From an uncultured Oscillibacter sp. (GTDB taxonomy: Bacteria > Bacillota > Clostridia > Oscillospirales > Oscillospiraceae): DNA of 64,000 bases. The stretch's first letter is position 1. Every line of letters begins with the position of its first letter. The notes beneath the pieces were generated by a model. The model was not told the origin of the DNA, ran no database searches, and was given only the letters and a program-made list of their open reading frames with translations. The translations under genes were made by a program, and so were the position numbers. Positions 16,353 through 24,943 of the stretch are shown here, piece after piece. The DNA is taken from positions 186,001 through 250,000 of the forward strand of contig CANAWG010000001.1 of NCBI GenBank assembly GCA_947365245.1. Reading direction: 5' to 3'.

Positions 16353-17834
16353 ATGGCCCGGTGCATTATGGTGCAGGGCACCATGTCCGGCGCGGGGAAG
16401 AGTCTGCTGGCGGCGGCGCTGTGCCGCATCTTCCGCCAGGACGGCTGGCGGGCGGCTCCCTTTAAGGGCCAGAACATGGCCCTGAACAGCTACATCACCC
16501 GGGACGGCCTGGAGATGGGCCGGGCTCAGGTGGTCCAGGCCCAGGCGGCGGGCGTCGAGCCGGACGTGCGGATGAACCCCGTGCTCCTGAAGCCCTCCAG
16601 CGACACCGGCAGCCAGCTGATCGTCCTGGGGGAGGTGCGGGGCCAGTACGAGGCCGCCGGCTACTTCCGCATGAAACGGGATCTGATCCCGGAGGTGCTG
16701 GGGGCCTACGAGAGCCTGGCGGCGGAGTATGACATCATCGTCATCGAGGGGGCCGGCAGCCCCGCGGAGATCAATCTGCGTCAGGCGGACGCCTTTGTGA
16801 ACATGGGCCTTGCCGAGCTGGTGAACGCCCCGGTGCTGCTGGTGGGGGATATCGACCGGGGCGGCGTGTTCGCCCAGCTGTACGGCACCGCGGCGCTGCT
16901 GGAGCCTCACGAGCGGCAGCGGATCGCGGGCCTGGTCATCAACAAGTTCCGGGGGGACCCGGCGCTGCTGGAGCCGGGCCTTGCCATGCTGGAGGAGAAG
17001 ACCGGCATCCCGGTGCTGGGGGTGGTGCCCTACACCCGCGCCGACATCGACGACGAGGACAGTCTCGCCCCCCGGCTGGGGGAGACCCGGGCCCGCCGGG
17101 CGGTGGACATCGCCGTGATCCGCCTGCCCCGCATCTCCAACTTCACGGACTTCTCCCCTCTGGAGAGCCACAGCGCCCTGGGGGTGCGGTACGCGGACAG
17201 CGCCGCCGCCCTGGGCACGCCGGACCTTGTGATCCTCCCCGGCACCAAGAGCACCATGGAGGACCTCCTCTGGATGCGGCAAAACGGCCTGGAGGCCGCC
17301 GTCTTAAAGCTGGCCGCCGCCGGCGTTCCGGTGCTGGGCATCTGCGGGGGCTATCAGATGCTGGGGGAACACCTCTCCGACCCGGAGGGGGTGGAGCGCA
17401 GCGGGGAGCTGCGGGGCATGGGTCTGCTCCCCTGCGAGACCGCCTTCTCCCCCCAAAAGACCCGCACCCGGGTCACCGCCGCCGTCACGGCGGAGCCCTT
17501 TGCCGGGGCGGAGGCGGAGGGCTACGAGATCCACATGGGCCTCACCCGCCGCACCGGCGGCGTCCCTTTCTGCCGCCTCTCCGACGGGCAGGAGGACGGC
17601 GCCGCCGCGGGGAATGTCTTCGGCACCTATCTCCACGGCCTCTTTGACAGCGGAGAGGTGACGGAGCGTCTGGCGTCCTGGCTCCTGGGGCGCAAGGGCC
17701 TCACGCCGTCGGAGGCGGCGGTGGAGAGCCATCGGGCCTATCAGGAGCGGCAGTACGACCTGCTGGCGTCGGACGTGCGGGCCCACCTGGACATGGCCGC
17801 GGTCTACGACGCCATGGACCGCTATGCCCGGTAG
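16353..17834 (+). CDS. cbiP: Cobyric acid synthase CbiP
   Basis: Amidates side chains b, d, e and g using glutamine and ATP. The 493-aa protein opens with MVQGTMSGAGKSLL (P-loop, residues ~5-18). FKGQNMALNSYITRDG, VIEGAGSPAEINL and GDIDRGGVFA follow. The glutamine amidotransferase half has the nucleophile in GICGGYQMLG and a late His in TYLHGLFD. The start codon directly abuts the stop of cobD. It is followed 22 nt later by cbiC. Confidence 0.96.
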   Translation: MARCIMVQGTMSGAGKSLLAAALCRIFRQDGWRAAPFKGQNMALNSYITRDGLEMGRAQVVQAQAAGVEPDVRMNPVLLKPSSDTGSQLIVLGEVRGQYEAAGYFRMKRDLIPEVLGAYESLAAEYDIIVIEGAGSPAEINLRQADAFVNMGLAELVNAPVLLVGDIDRGGVFAQLYGTAALLEPHERQRIAGLVINKFRGDPALLEPGLAMLEEKTGIPVLGVVPYTRADIDDEDSLAPRLGETRARRAVDIAVIRLPRISNFTDFSPLESHSALGVRYADSAAALGTPDLVILPGTKSTMEDLLWMRQNGLEAAVLKLAAAGVPVLGICGGYQMLGEHLSDPEGVERSGELRGMGLLPCETAFSPQKTRTRVTAAVTAEPFAGAEAEGYEIHMGLTRRTGGVPFCRLSDGQEDGAAAGNVFGTYLHGLFDSGEVTERLASWLLGRKGLTPSEAAVESHRAYQERQYDLLASDVRAHLDMAAVYDAMDRYAR

Positions 17835-17856
17835 TAACGAAGGAGGACAAATCGCC

Positions 17857-18528
17857 ATGAAAACACGTCACACCCTGCCCGGGGACATCGAGCGGACCAG
17901 CATGTCCATCATCGCCGCGGAGCTTGCCGAGCGGGGCATCGCGCTGCCGCCGGAGCACGAGGCGGTGGTGAAGCGGGTCATCCACACCACCGCGGACTTC
18001 GACTACGCCGAAAATCTCCGCTTCACCCCCGGGGCGGCGGAGCGGGGCCAGGCGGCGCTCCGCCGGGGCGTCCCCATCGTCACGGACACCAACATGGCCA
18101 AGGCCGGCGTCAGCCGCCCCAGTCTTGAGAAGCTGGGCTGCGCGCTCCACTGCTTCATGGCCGAGCCGGAGGTGGCGCGCCTGGCGAAAGAGCGGGGCCT
18201 CACCCGGGCGGCGGTGTCCATGGAAAAGGCGGCCCGGGAGTGCCCCGGGGCCGTCCTTGCCGTCGGCAACGCCCCCACGGCGCTGCTGCGGATCACGGAG
18301 CTGATGGAGGAGGGCCTGCGGCCCGCCCTGGTCATCGCCGTGCCGGTGGGCTTTGTCAACGTGGTGGAGAGCAAGGAGATTCTTCTCGCCGCCTGCGAGG
18401 CACATGACGTCCCCGCCATCGCGGCCATGGGCCGCAAGGGCGGCAGCAACGTGGCCGCCGCCGTATGCAACGCGCTGCTGTACGCCGCCACGGAGACCCT
18501 GGACCCCGTCGCCCGGGGGTGGCAGTGA
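17857..18528 (+). CDS. cbiC: Cobalt-precorrin-8 methylmutase CbiC
   Basis: Moves the methyl group from C11 to C12 to form cobyrinate. The 223-aa protein contains RVIHTTADFDYAENLRF with the expected catalytic His (in IHTT), TDTNMAKAGVS and AVGNAPTALLRI, all hallmarks of CbiC/CobH. ATG 17857 is preceded by AAGGAGGAC at good spacing, so the in-frame ATG 17824 inside cbiP is unlikely. It is the last gene of the operon, followed by a probable terminator hairpin at 18600-18638. Confidence 0.96.
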   Translation: MKTRHTLPGDIERTSMSIIAAELAERGIALPPEHEAVVKRVIHTTADFDYAENLRFTPGAAERGQAALRRGVPIVTDTNMAKAGVSRPSLEKLGCALHCFMAEPEVARLAKERGLTRAAVSMEKAARECPGAVLAVGNAPTALLRITELMEEGLRPALVIAVPVGFVNVVESKEILLAACEAHDVPAIAAMGRKGGSNVAAAVCNALLYAATETLDPVARGWQ

Positions 18529-18599
18529 CCCGGTTTCCCCAGAGAGGCCGCAGTCCCAGGTCCGTCAAAGCGCCCTCCATCCCAGAAATCACAGGCAAG

Positions 18600-18638
18600 C
18601 ACCCCCTGATGCAGGAAAACAGACTGCACCAGGGGGTG
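18600..18638. terminator. Hairpin between convergent cbiC and TSUP gene
   Basis: CACCCCCTGATGCAG at 18600-18614 pairs with CTGCACCAGGGGGTG at 18624-18638 (one mismatch, 9-nt loop). It lies between two convergent genes, so it may end both transcripts. There is no long T run, so termination efficiency is uncertain. The surrounding 142 nt hold nothing else. Confidence 0.55.
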
Positions 18639-18670
18639 TTCTATGTCCGGCCCGCCGCAGCGGATGTTCG

Positions 18671-19459
18671 CTATCCCTGCGAGATGAACCGAAAAACGTT
18701 GTAGAGATCCACGGCCGTAATGAAGAGCACAAGGAGCTTCAAAATCCTCTCCACGCCGCTGTTGTCCAGCTTTCGGGAGATCGCCGCGCCCAGCAGGGCG
18801 CCTCCGATCCCGCCGGCGATCATGCTGGCGAGATGAAGCGGAGCAAAGGCGGGGACAGAACCGGCCGCGGCTGCGAAAGCAATGCTGGAGGCCTGGGAAA
18901 GTGCGATGACGTAGAGGGAGTTCTTTGCGGCGGTCTTGGCGTCCATAGAGAAGAAAAAGAACAGCGCGGCCACATTGTAGGGTCCTCCGCCGATCCCGAG
19001 AAAGGAGGATGTCAAACCGAGGCCCAGGCCAATCGCCGAAATTGCAAAGAGGTTCTCTATGTGTTTCGACGGCAGCCTGTCTTTCTCGCAGATATAGAGC
19101 ATCACAAGGAGCATGACGGCCGTCAAGAGGGCCGCCTGAATCGCGCCCAGAACATTCTCCCGGGCAAAGCTGGTGCGGACCAGCCCAAAGAGCCACTGCC
19201 CCAGCAGTCCTCCCAAAATCGCGCCGCCAGCCAGCGGAGTGCTGACACGGAGCTGAAGCCTGACGCCGCTGTTCCGGGTGCGGACCAGGGAGCTCACCGC
19301 CATACAGAATACGGTGCAGCTGCTGCAGAAGCTGGCAGTTGAGACCGGCAGCAGGCCGAAGAGATCCAAAACGGGCTTAATGATGACGCCTCCTCCGGCG
19401 CCGACGACTGCGCCGACTGCGGAGGCACACAGGCAGATGAAAAACAGGATGACAGGCAT
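18671..19459 (-). CDS. TauE/SafE (TSUP) family membrane permease
   Basis: 262-aa membrane protein with about eight hydrophobic spans and the paired glycine-rich family motifs VGAVVGAGGGVIIKPVLD near the N-terminus and SSFLGIGGGPYNVAALFF near the middle. TSUP proteins move sulfite, sulfoacetate, sulfur-containing or other small organic anions. It follows two sulfatase genes on the same strand with 27 nt between, and GGAGGA precedes its ATG. I infer that it exports sulfate- or sulfite-type waste from the sulfatase reactions, or imports a sulfonated substrate. The direction and substrate are not shown by sequence. Confidence 0.88.
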   Translation of the reverse strand: MPVILFFICLCASAVGAVVGAGGGVIIKPVLDLFGLLPVSTASFCSSCTVFCMAVSSLVRTRNSGVRLQLRVSTPLAGGAILGGLLGQWLFGLVRTSFARENVLGAIQAALLTAVMLLVMLYICEKDRLPSKHIENLFAISAIGLGLGLTSSFLGIGGGPYNVAALFFFFSMDAKTAAKNSLYVIALSQASSIAFAAAAGSVPAFAPLHLASMIAGGIGGALLGAAISRKLDNSGVERILKLLVLFITAVDLYNVFRFISQG

Positions 19460-19486
19460 GGCAGTTCCTCCACGGCAAAGCGTCCG

Positions 19487-20917
19487 TTAAAGGTCAATCG
19501 TATACCCGGCCGGAATGCGGGCACGCTCCTCCGCCTGCCGCATCAGATGATCCGCCCGTTTCGGACCGTAGGGGAAACGGCTGATCCCGGAGACATCGTC
19601 CGCTGTCGCAGCCTGGCCGGGGTCGCAGCGGTCGCCGGCTATGTAGTCAAGCAGCCGCTTCTTCAGCTCCCTGACGCGCGGAGACGCCTCGTCATACTTG
19701 TTGGTGTCCTCGGGAATGGTATCGAAGTAAAAGAATTGATCCGCGGCGACCATATAGATCAGGCGGTCATAGCTGCTTGCAGCCATGTAGGCGCCGGTCT
19801 TCCCGGTCCCGTATTGGGAGAACACCACATCGTGATGCTGCGAGGAGAGGAGGTCTACACCGTCAAAGGCCCCTTCGCCGCCGGAGATGTCCGCATACCG
19901 GAGCAGCGTCGGTGCAATATCCACCAGGGAGCACACGTCGTGGCGCAGCTGCGCCTCTCCTCCCGGCACCCGGAGCAGAAGCGGAATCCGCGCGGCGGCG
20001 TCCAGCATGGAGCGCTTCCCCATGGTGCCGAAGTCCCCCAGCATCTCACCGTGGTCAGATGAGAAGACAATCACCGTGTTGTCGTAGAGCCCCCGTCTCT
20101 TCAGGGCGTCTATGATCCTGCCGACCTGGTAATCCACAAAGGAGACGCAGGCGTAATAGCTGCTCCGGAGCAGAGACAGATCCTGCCGGCTGATGCCGAT
20201 TTTCTCACAGGTGAAGCGGTCGCTGAGAAACAGCGCAAATTCCTCTGGATCCTCCGGCACATAGGGGTCCTCCGAGACCGTGCGGTAGAGCTTGTTCCAG
20301 GGCGCGGGCGGGGCAAAGGGCGGATGGGGATGGATGAAAGAGGACATCAGGAAGAACGGTCTGTCCTCCGGGACGCTCTCCAGGAAGTCCAGGCTCCTGT
20401 CCGCCACCCACTGGGTGGGATGATACTCTATGGGCAGCTGGGAGACCTGCGGGATGTAGTACATCTCCGAGCGCTGTCCGTTGTAGTCAAAGACATTGCG
20501 GTAGGGAGAGTCCATCAGAAAACGGGTGTAGTCGTCCTGCGGGTGGGACAGCTCCTCCTGCGTGAACCGCCGCTCAAAGCCCATTGCGCCGTACAAGTCC
20601 TTGGCGTGGTGCATCTTCCCCACGCAGCAGGTGCTGTAGCCGGCCTGTGTGAAAGCATGGTAAAAGCCCTCCCCCGTATACCGGGAAGCCCCGTTGTTGT
20701 TGCAGCACCCGGAGTGGGCGCAGTACAGCCCGGAGAACATGGAGAATCTGGCCGGTACGCAGACCGGCGCCGGCGTGTAGCACCGGTCGAACACCATGGA
20801 CGATGCGGCGAGGGCGTCGAGATTGGGCGTTTGGATTCTGCCGCACCCAAGCGCGTGGATTGTGTCATAGCGCTGCTGGTCTGTAAAAAGAACCAGAAAA
20901 TTCGGTTGATTGCTCAT
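19487..20917 (-). CDS. Sulfatase, Cys-type, cytoplasmic (sulfatase A)
   Basis: Sulfate-ester hydrolase of the alkaline phosphatase/arylsulfatase fold, 476 aa. It begins MSNQPNFLVLFTDQQRYD, giving the first metal-binding Asp pair (TDQQ). The signature is CVPAR, whose Cys should be converted to formylglycine. Later metal and substrate residues are visible in FSSDHGEMLGDFGTMGKRS. ATG 20917 has GGAGAG 5 nt upstream, so a longer frame to 20977 was rejected. There is no signal peptide, so it should act in the cytoplasm. The Cys-type signature requires the radical-SAM maturase encoded at 33471. The substrate is unknown. Confidence 0.92.
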   Translation of the reverse strand: MSNQPNFLVLFTDQQRYDTIHALGCGRIQTPNLDALAASSMVFDRCYTPAPVCVPARFSMFSGLYCAHSGCCNNNGASRYTGEGFYHAFTQAGYSTCCVGKMHHAKDLYGAMGFERRFTQEELSHPQDDYTRFLMDSPYRNVFDYNGQRSEMYYIPQVSQLPIEYHPTQWVADRSLDFLESVPEDRPFFLMSSFIHPHPPFAPPAPWNKLYRTVSEDPYVPEDPEEFALFLSDRFTCEKIGISRQDLSLLRSSYYACVSFVDYQVGRIIDALKRRGLYDNTVIVFSSDHGEMLGDFGTMGKRSMLDAAARIPLLLRVPGGEAQLRHDVCSLVDIAPTLLRYADISGGEGAFDGVDLLSSQHHDVVFSQYGTGKTGAYMAASSYDRLIYMVAADQFFYFDTIPEDTNKYDEASPRVRELKKRLLDYIAGDRCDPGQAATADDVSGISRFPYGPKRADHLMRQAEERARIPAGYTIDL

Positions 20918-20989
20918 ATTTCTCTCCAATCTTTCCCACAGTGTGCACCTGCAGGGGATCCTCTGTGCCGGGGACATTCCACATGAATG

Positions 20990-22474
20990 TTATGGTTTAT
21001 CCGTTCCCCAATCTTTAATCTGCTCCGCCATATTGGCGCCCTTGGGCTTTCCAACGCCGTGCACGACGGCCTCATCGTATTGCCGCCACTGCCGCCAGTA
21101 CTGCTGTCCGAAGACGGTGGACTCGTCATCCCACTGATCCCGCAATGCGAACAGCCTGCCCCGCAGATACTCTGTGACCGCCTCGTATCCCGCGATGTCG
21201 TAGAAATTGTTTCTCTCCCAGGGGTCGCTCTCCAGATCGAACAGCTGCGTCAGCTTCAAATCCTCCGTCCGGTACTCCACCAGCTTGTAGCGCTCATCCA
21301 TTACGCCGCGGATGCGGGACTGAAACGCCAGATACAGCTCGCGCCTGGTCTTATAGCCCGGGTCCCGGAACATGGGTGCAAAGCTGATCCCCTCCACCGA
21401 GGCGGGAATGTCAATACCGCAGAGCTCGCAGAGGGTGGGAAAGATGTCCAGGAGATACACCAGGTGATCCCTGCGCTGCTCCGCTCCGATGCCGGGACCG
21501 CATATCACCAGGGGAACATGGATGCTGTGTTCGTATATGTTCTGCTTTCCCATCAGGCCGTGCTGGCCGATGGCCAGGCCGTTGTCGCCTGTGAAAATGA
21601 TGATGGTATTTTCCATCAATCCCCTTTGCTCCAATGCGTCCAGCACTCTGCCGATGCTCCGGTCGATATGGCTGATCATCGCGTAGTAATCCGCAATATG
21701 CTTTCGGATTGCCTCAGGCCGCCGGGGATATGGGGCGGTGTTTTCATCCCTGCCCCGATTGGACCAGCCGCAGTTCACCGCGGGCATCTGCGCGAAGTTG
21801 GGCGGCAGGGAAATCGTCTCCGGGTCGTACATCTCCCGAAACTCCTCCGGCATGGTGCGCGGGTCGTGGGGCGCAAGATAGGACAGATAGAGGAAGAACG
21901 GCTCCTGGCCGTCGTATTCCCGGATATAATCCACCGCCGCCCCGGAGAACAGCTCCGTAGAGTGGGCGCCGGCGTGAATCCTGTCGGCGAGAACCGTGAC
22001 CGGTTCGCTGTTCGCCGAGAAATTGGGCGTGAAGCGGATCCGGGCATCGTAAACTCCGTCCCCGTGAAAATCGCTTACGGGCACATTCCAGTGGTCCCAC
22101 ATCCCGCCGAAAAAGATGTCGGCGCCGCCGTCAAAGCTGCGGGAGAAGCTCTCGGTGCCGTTGTGCCATTTTCCGATCCCCGCGGCGTGGTACCCATTCT
22201 CCAAAAAGCACTGGCCCATGGTGACGTCGCAGGACGGAATGTTCTGTCCGGAGTTTTCCAGGTGAAACAGCGTCTTTCCGGTGTTGAGCATGGCGCGGCT
22301 GGGCATACAGACGGCGGAGGCCGTCCCTCCGGGGATGTACGCGCGGGTGAACACGGTTCCCATCCGCACCAGGCGGTCCATGTTGGGGGTCTGAATCTCC
22401 GGATTGCCAAGAGCGTGAATCGTCCCCGCCCGCTGGTCGTCCGTCAGAATCAAAAGGACGTTTGGTCTGTCCAT
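20990..22474 (-). CDS. Sulfatase, Cys-type, cytoplasmic (sulfatase B)
   Basis: 494-aa sulfatase-fold protein. RPNVLLILTDDQRAGTIHAL at the N-terminus gives the Asp pair, CMPSR is the formylglycine signature, and FTGDNGLAIGQHGLMGKQN supplies the second metal and Lys site. No signal peptide is present. ATG 22474 is 8 nt after AAGGAG, whereas ATG 22480 is too close. It is first in a three-gene strand group (sulfatase B, sulfatase A, TSUP) and diverges from the DeoR regulator. It differs clearly from sulfatase A, so it probably acts on a different position or substrate. Confidence 0.92.
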   Translation of the reverse strand: MDRPNVLLILTDDQRAGTIHALGNPEIQTPNMDRLVRMGTVFTRAYIPGGTASAVCMPSRAMLNTGKTLFHLENSGQNIPSCDVTMGQCFLENGYHAAGIGKWHNGTESFSRSFDGGADIFFGGMWDHWNVPVSDFHGDGVYDARIRFTPNFSANSEPVTVLADRIHAGAHSTELFSGAAVDYIREYDGQEPFFLYLSYLAPHDPRTMPEEFREMYDPETISLPPNFAQMPAVNCGWSNRGRDENTAPYPRRPEAIRKHIADYYAMISHIDRSIGRVLDALEQRGLMENTIIIFTGDNGLAIGQHGLMGKQNIYEHSIHVPLVICGPGIGAEQRRDHLVYLLDIFPTLCELCGIDIPASVEGISFAPMFRDPGYKTRRELYLAFQSRIRGVMDERYKLVEYRTEDLKLTQLFDLESDPWERNNFYDIAGYEAVTEYLRGRLFALRDQWDDESTVFGQQYWRQWRQYDEAVVHGVGKPKGANMAEQIKDWGTDKP

Positions 22475-22519
22475 CGTCATCTCTCCTTCTGGTCAGAGTC
22501 TGATTTCCTTCGTGTGCGC

Positions 22520-22548
22520 TTGCAAAAACCCTTGGAGTATGGTAGAAT
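22520..22548 (+). promoter_or_regulatory. Promoter of the DeoR-type regulator
   Basis: TTGCAA at 22520-22525 and TAGAAT at 22543-22548 are separated by 17 nt, a good sigma-A type promoter. It points to the regulator at 22589, in the AT-rich gap between that gene and the divergent sulfatase B. Confidence 0.65.
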
Positions 22549-22569
22549 TAAATTACAAAAATTTGATAT

Positions 22570-22577
22570 AAATGAAA
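22570..22577. promoter_or_regulatory. TTTCATTT box, possible DeoR operator
   Basis: AAATGAAA on the + strand (TTTCATTT on the - strand), between the regulator promoter and its start codon. It resembles the TTTCGTTT boxes at 31640 and 31908. Assignment as an operator of the adjacent DeoR protein is inference. Confidence 0.35.
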
Positions 22578-22588
22578 GAACTGCCAAC

Positions 22589-23341
22589 ATGAATAAGAGA
22601 AGACAGGCCATCGCCGATATCGTCAATCAGCTTGGCGAAATCCATATCCGTGAATTGAAGAGTATGTTTCCCAGCGTCTCCGAGGTCACGCTGCGCAAGG
22701 ACCTGCAGGTCCTTGACGAGGGAAATCAGCTCGTCCGCATACACGGCGGAGCGCGTTCGATTGACGATGTCACATTGAAAAACAGCAATTTCAATACGAG
22801 GACCCTCCTCCACCAGAGTGAGAAAGCGTGCATCGGAGAAAAAGCGGCCAAGCTGCTCAGGGCCGGAATGTCCGCCTATATCTCCTCCGGCAGCACCTGC
22901 GCCGAGCTGGCAAAGCGGCTTCCCCAGGGGCCCCTGCAGATTTTTACGGACGGGATCTCCATCGCGCTGGAGACGCCGGTCTCCCCGGATATCGCAGTGG
23001 AGCTGCTGGGCGGCGTCGTCAACCGCAATCTCATGCGTCTGACCGGTCCGTCGGTGCTGGCGGCGCTGGATACGCTGTATTTTGACTTTGCCTTTTTCGG
23101 CACCATGGGCTTCAATAAGCAGGTGGGCTTCTCTCTCGCCACTCCGGCGATTGCCGCCTCCTGCTTCAAGGCCATTGAGCACAGCCGGCAGGCCGTTATC
23201 CTGATGGACTCCTCCAAGGTCAACCACATGTGTACGGCCCGCAACATCCCGTTCAAATCTGTGGACATTGTGGTCTCGGACGGAAACCTGCCGGACGATG
23301 TGGCCGCGTTTCTCCGGGATAATGACATTACGGTTTTATAA
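22589..23341 (+). CDS. DeoR/GlpR family transcriptional regulator
   Basis: 250-aa regulator. The N-terminal winged helix (residues ~1-55) has RRQAIADIVNQLGEIHIREL and SEVTLRKDLQVLDEGNQLVRIHGGA, typical of DeoR proteins. The C-terminal sugar-phosphate sensor domain shows YISSGSTCAELAKRL, LLGGVVNRNLM and the FFGTMGFN region. DeoR regulators usually respond to phosphorylated sugars. It diverges from sulfatase B and lies inside the sulfatase locus, so it probably controls it, with a kinase product as likely effector. A same-frame extension to 20987 is antisense to sulfatase B and was rejected. A terminator follows at 23355. Confidence 0.92.
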   Translation: MNKRRQAIADIVNQLGEIHIRELKSMFPSVSEVTLRKDLQVLDEGNQLVRIHGGARSIDDVTLKNSNFNTRTLLHQSEKACIGEKAAKLLRAGMSAYISSGSTCAELAKRLPQGPLQIFTDGISIALETPVSPDIAVELLGGVVNRNLMRLTGPSVLAALDTLYFDFAFFGTMGFNKQVGFSLATPAIAASCFKAIEHSRQAVILMDSSKVNHMCTARNIPFKSVDIVVSDGNLPDDVAAFLRDNDITVL

Positions 23342-23354
23342 GGTAAATATCTCT

Positions 23355-23400
23355 CCGCCTGCGGCGTCCGTGTGGAACGGAACCGCAGGCGGCTTTTTTT
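23355..23400 (+). terminator. Terminator after the DeoR-type regulator
   Basis: CCGCCTGCGG at 23355-23364 pairs with CCGCAGGCGG at 23383-23392 and is followed by CTTTTTTT. This is a clear rho-independent terminator for the + strand regulator. Confidence 0.85.
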
Positions 23401-23419
23401 GCGCCTGCCGGAACGCCGC

Positions 23420-24865
23420 CTACTCAAGCGGTACACAGCGGCTGAACAGGCCGCTCTCCTCCGGGAGGGAAATCTGCAGCGGAGATGGGGAGAGCCGGTT
23501 ATTCTCCGCCACCGTGCGCAAAAGGCGGTCCCGCAGCAGTGCGTCAATCTCCCGGTACTCCGGCATTGCGGCCAGATTCCGGCACTCCCGCGGGTCTTTT
23601 TCCTCATCGAAGAGAAGATAGGTCTCTCCCCGGCGGTTCAGCGCAATCTTCCACTTTCCGTCATAGAGCATCAGCTCCCCGGCGTACTCCCCCAGGAGGA
23701 CATCCCTGTGCCTGCGGGCGGGAGAGGCGGCACAGCCGCACAGGGATCGGCCGAACTGCTCATACTCCAGCCCGACGCCTGCAAATTCCGCCAGTGTGGG
23801 ACCCACATCCAGCAGGCTCACCAGCGCATCGCTCACATTTCCCCCGCATCCGGCGGTGTCCGGTGTGCGGAGAAGCAGAGGAATGTTCATGGCGGAGCGG
23901 AAGAAATTCCGCTTGTGGACAAAGCCGTGATCCCCGTTCATCTCACCGTGGTCCGATGTAAACAGCACCACCGTGTTGTCCCACTCGCCCCGCTGCCGGA
24001 CCGTCCGGAGCAGGGCCCCGATCTGTTCGTCGATCAATGTGACGCTCCCGCAGTAATTGGCCTGGATTTCCCGGGATTCCCTGTCGGTGCAGCGGATGAC
24101 GGGATTTTGCATCAGCCGGTCATACTCTCCCCGGGGCCGCTCCGGGGCGCCCTCCGCCGTGGGGGGGAGGGGCGGCGGCATGTCCTCCGGAGCGTACAGG
24201 CCGGCGTAGGGTTCGGGCGCGTCCCACGGCTCATGGGGACCCGGGAAGCTGACATGGCAGAACCAGGGGCGGTCCCCGCTGTACTGCTCCAGATACTCAC
24301 GGGCTTTCCGCCCCACATAGGCGTCATAGTAATCCCCGGCGGGCAGAGGAGAGGGCTTTGCGGCGGGACCTTTTGAGCGAGACAGCATATCGGCGCGGAA
24401 ATCCTCCCACAGCCCCTTTGCCCGCCACTCCTCAGACATGTATGTGCGCGTTTGACAGGTGGAGCGGGGACCGCTCACCTCGTTCACCGTCTCAAAGCCG
24501 TATCCGTTTACCAGATTCTCCCGCCGGATAAAGTCGCCGTAGTCCGTGTGGAGATGCAGCTTTCCAAATACCGCTGTCGCATATCCGCTGTCACGGATTG
24601 CCCTGACCCAGAGATTCGCCTGGGGGGAGAGCACATAGCTGGCGTTTTTCCAGACACTTGTGGTATGGGGATACAGTCCGGTCATCATACTGACGCGGGC
24701 GGGGACGCAGAGCGGAGAGACTGTATGGCACTGGGAAAACCGGACGCCCTCCGCGGCCAGACTGTCCAGCGCAGGAGTCCGTGCGCGCCCGCCCGCGCAC
24801 CCCATTGCGTCCCCGCGGAACTGGTCCGCCATGATGAAGAGAATATTGGGTCTTGTGTCTTTCAT
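23420..24865 (-). CDS. Sulfatase, Cys-type, cytoplasmic (sulfatase C)
   Basis: 481-aa sulfatase-fold protein with RPNILFIMADQFRGDAMGCA at the N-terminus, the CVPAR signature in SPLCVPARVSMMTGLYPH, and FTSDHGEMNGDHGFVHKRN near the middle. There is no signal peptide, so it should be cytoplasmic. It is the last gene of the - strand group tctC-tctB-tctA-sulfatase D-kinase-kinase-sulfatase C, 78 nt after the second kinase. Activation would need the maturase at 33471. The substrate is not deducible from the sequence alone. Confidence 0.92.
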   Translation of the reverse strand: MKDTRPNILFIMADQFRGDAMGCAGGRARTPALDSLAAEGVRFSQCHTVSPLCVPARVSMMTGLYPHTTSVWKNASYVLSPQANLWVRAIRDSGYATAVFGKLHLHTDYGDFIRRENLVNGYGFETVNEVSGPRSTCQTRTYMSEEWRAKGLWEDFRADMLSRSKGPAAKPSPLPAGDYYDAYVGRKAREYLEQYSGDRPWFCHVSFPGPHEPWDAPEPYAGLYAPEDMPPPLPPTAEGAPERPRGEYDRLMQNPVIRCTDRESREIQANYCGSVTLIDEQIGALLRTVRQRGEWDNTVVLFTSDHGEMNGDHGFVHKRNFFRSAMNIPLLLRTPDTAGCGGNVSDALVSLLDVGPTLAEFAGVGLEYEQFGRSLCGCAASPARRHRDVLLGEYAGELMLYDGKWKIALNRRGETYLLFDEEKDPRECRNLAAMPEYREIDALLRDRLLRTVAENNRLSPSPLQISLPEESGLFSRCVPLE

Positions 24866-24943
24866 TGCCGTCGCCCTTTCGTTGTGTTATGGCCGGCGCG
24901 GCCGAAAAAGGGCTGAGATTCCTCTTCAGCCGGAGATCCCGGG

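Noticed and set aside
22481-22588. Upstream extension of the DeoR gene frame through sulfatase B
   Set aside because: The extension is antisense to a sulfatase, and a promoter lies between. The regulator clearly starts at 22589.
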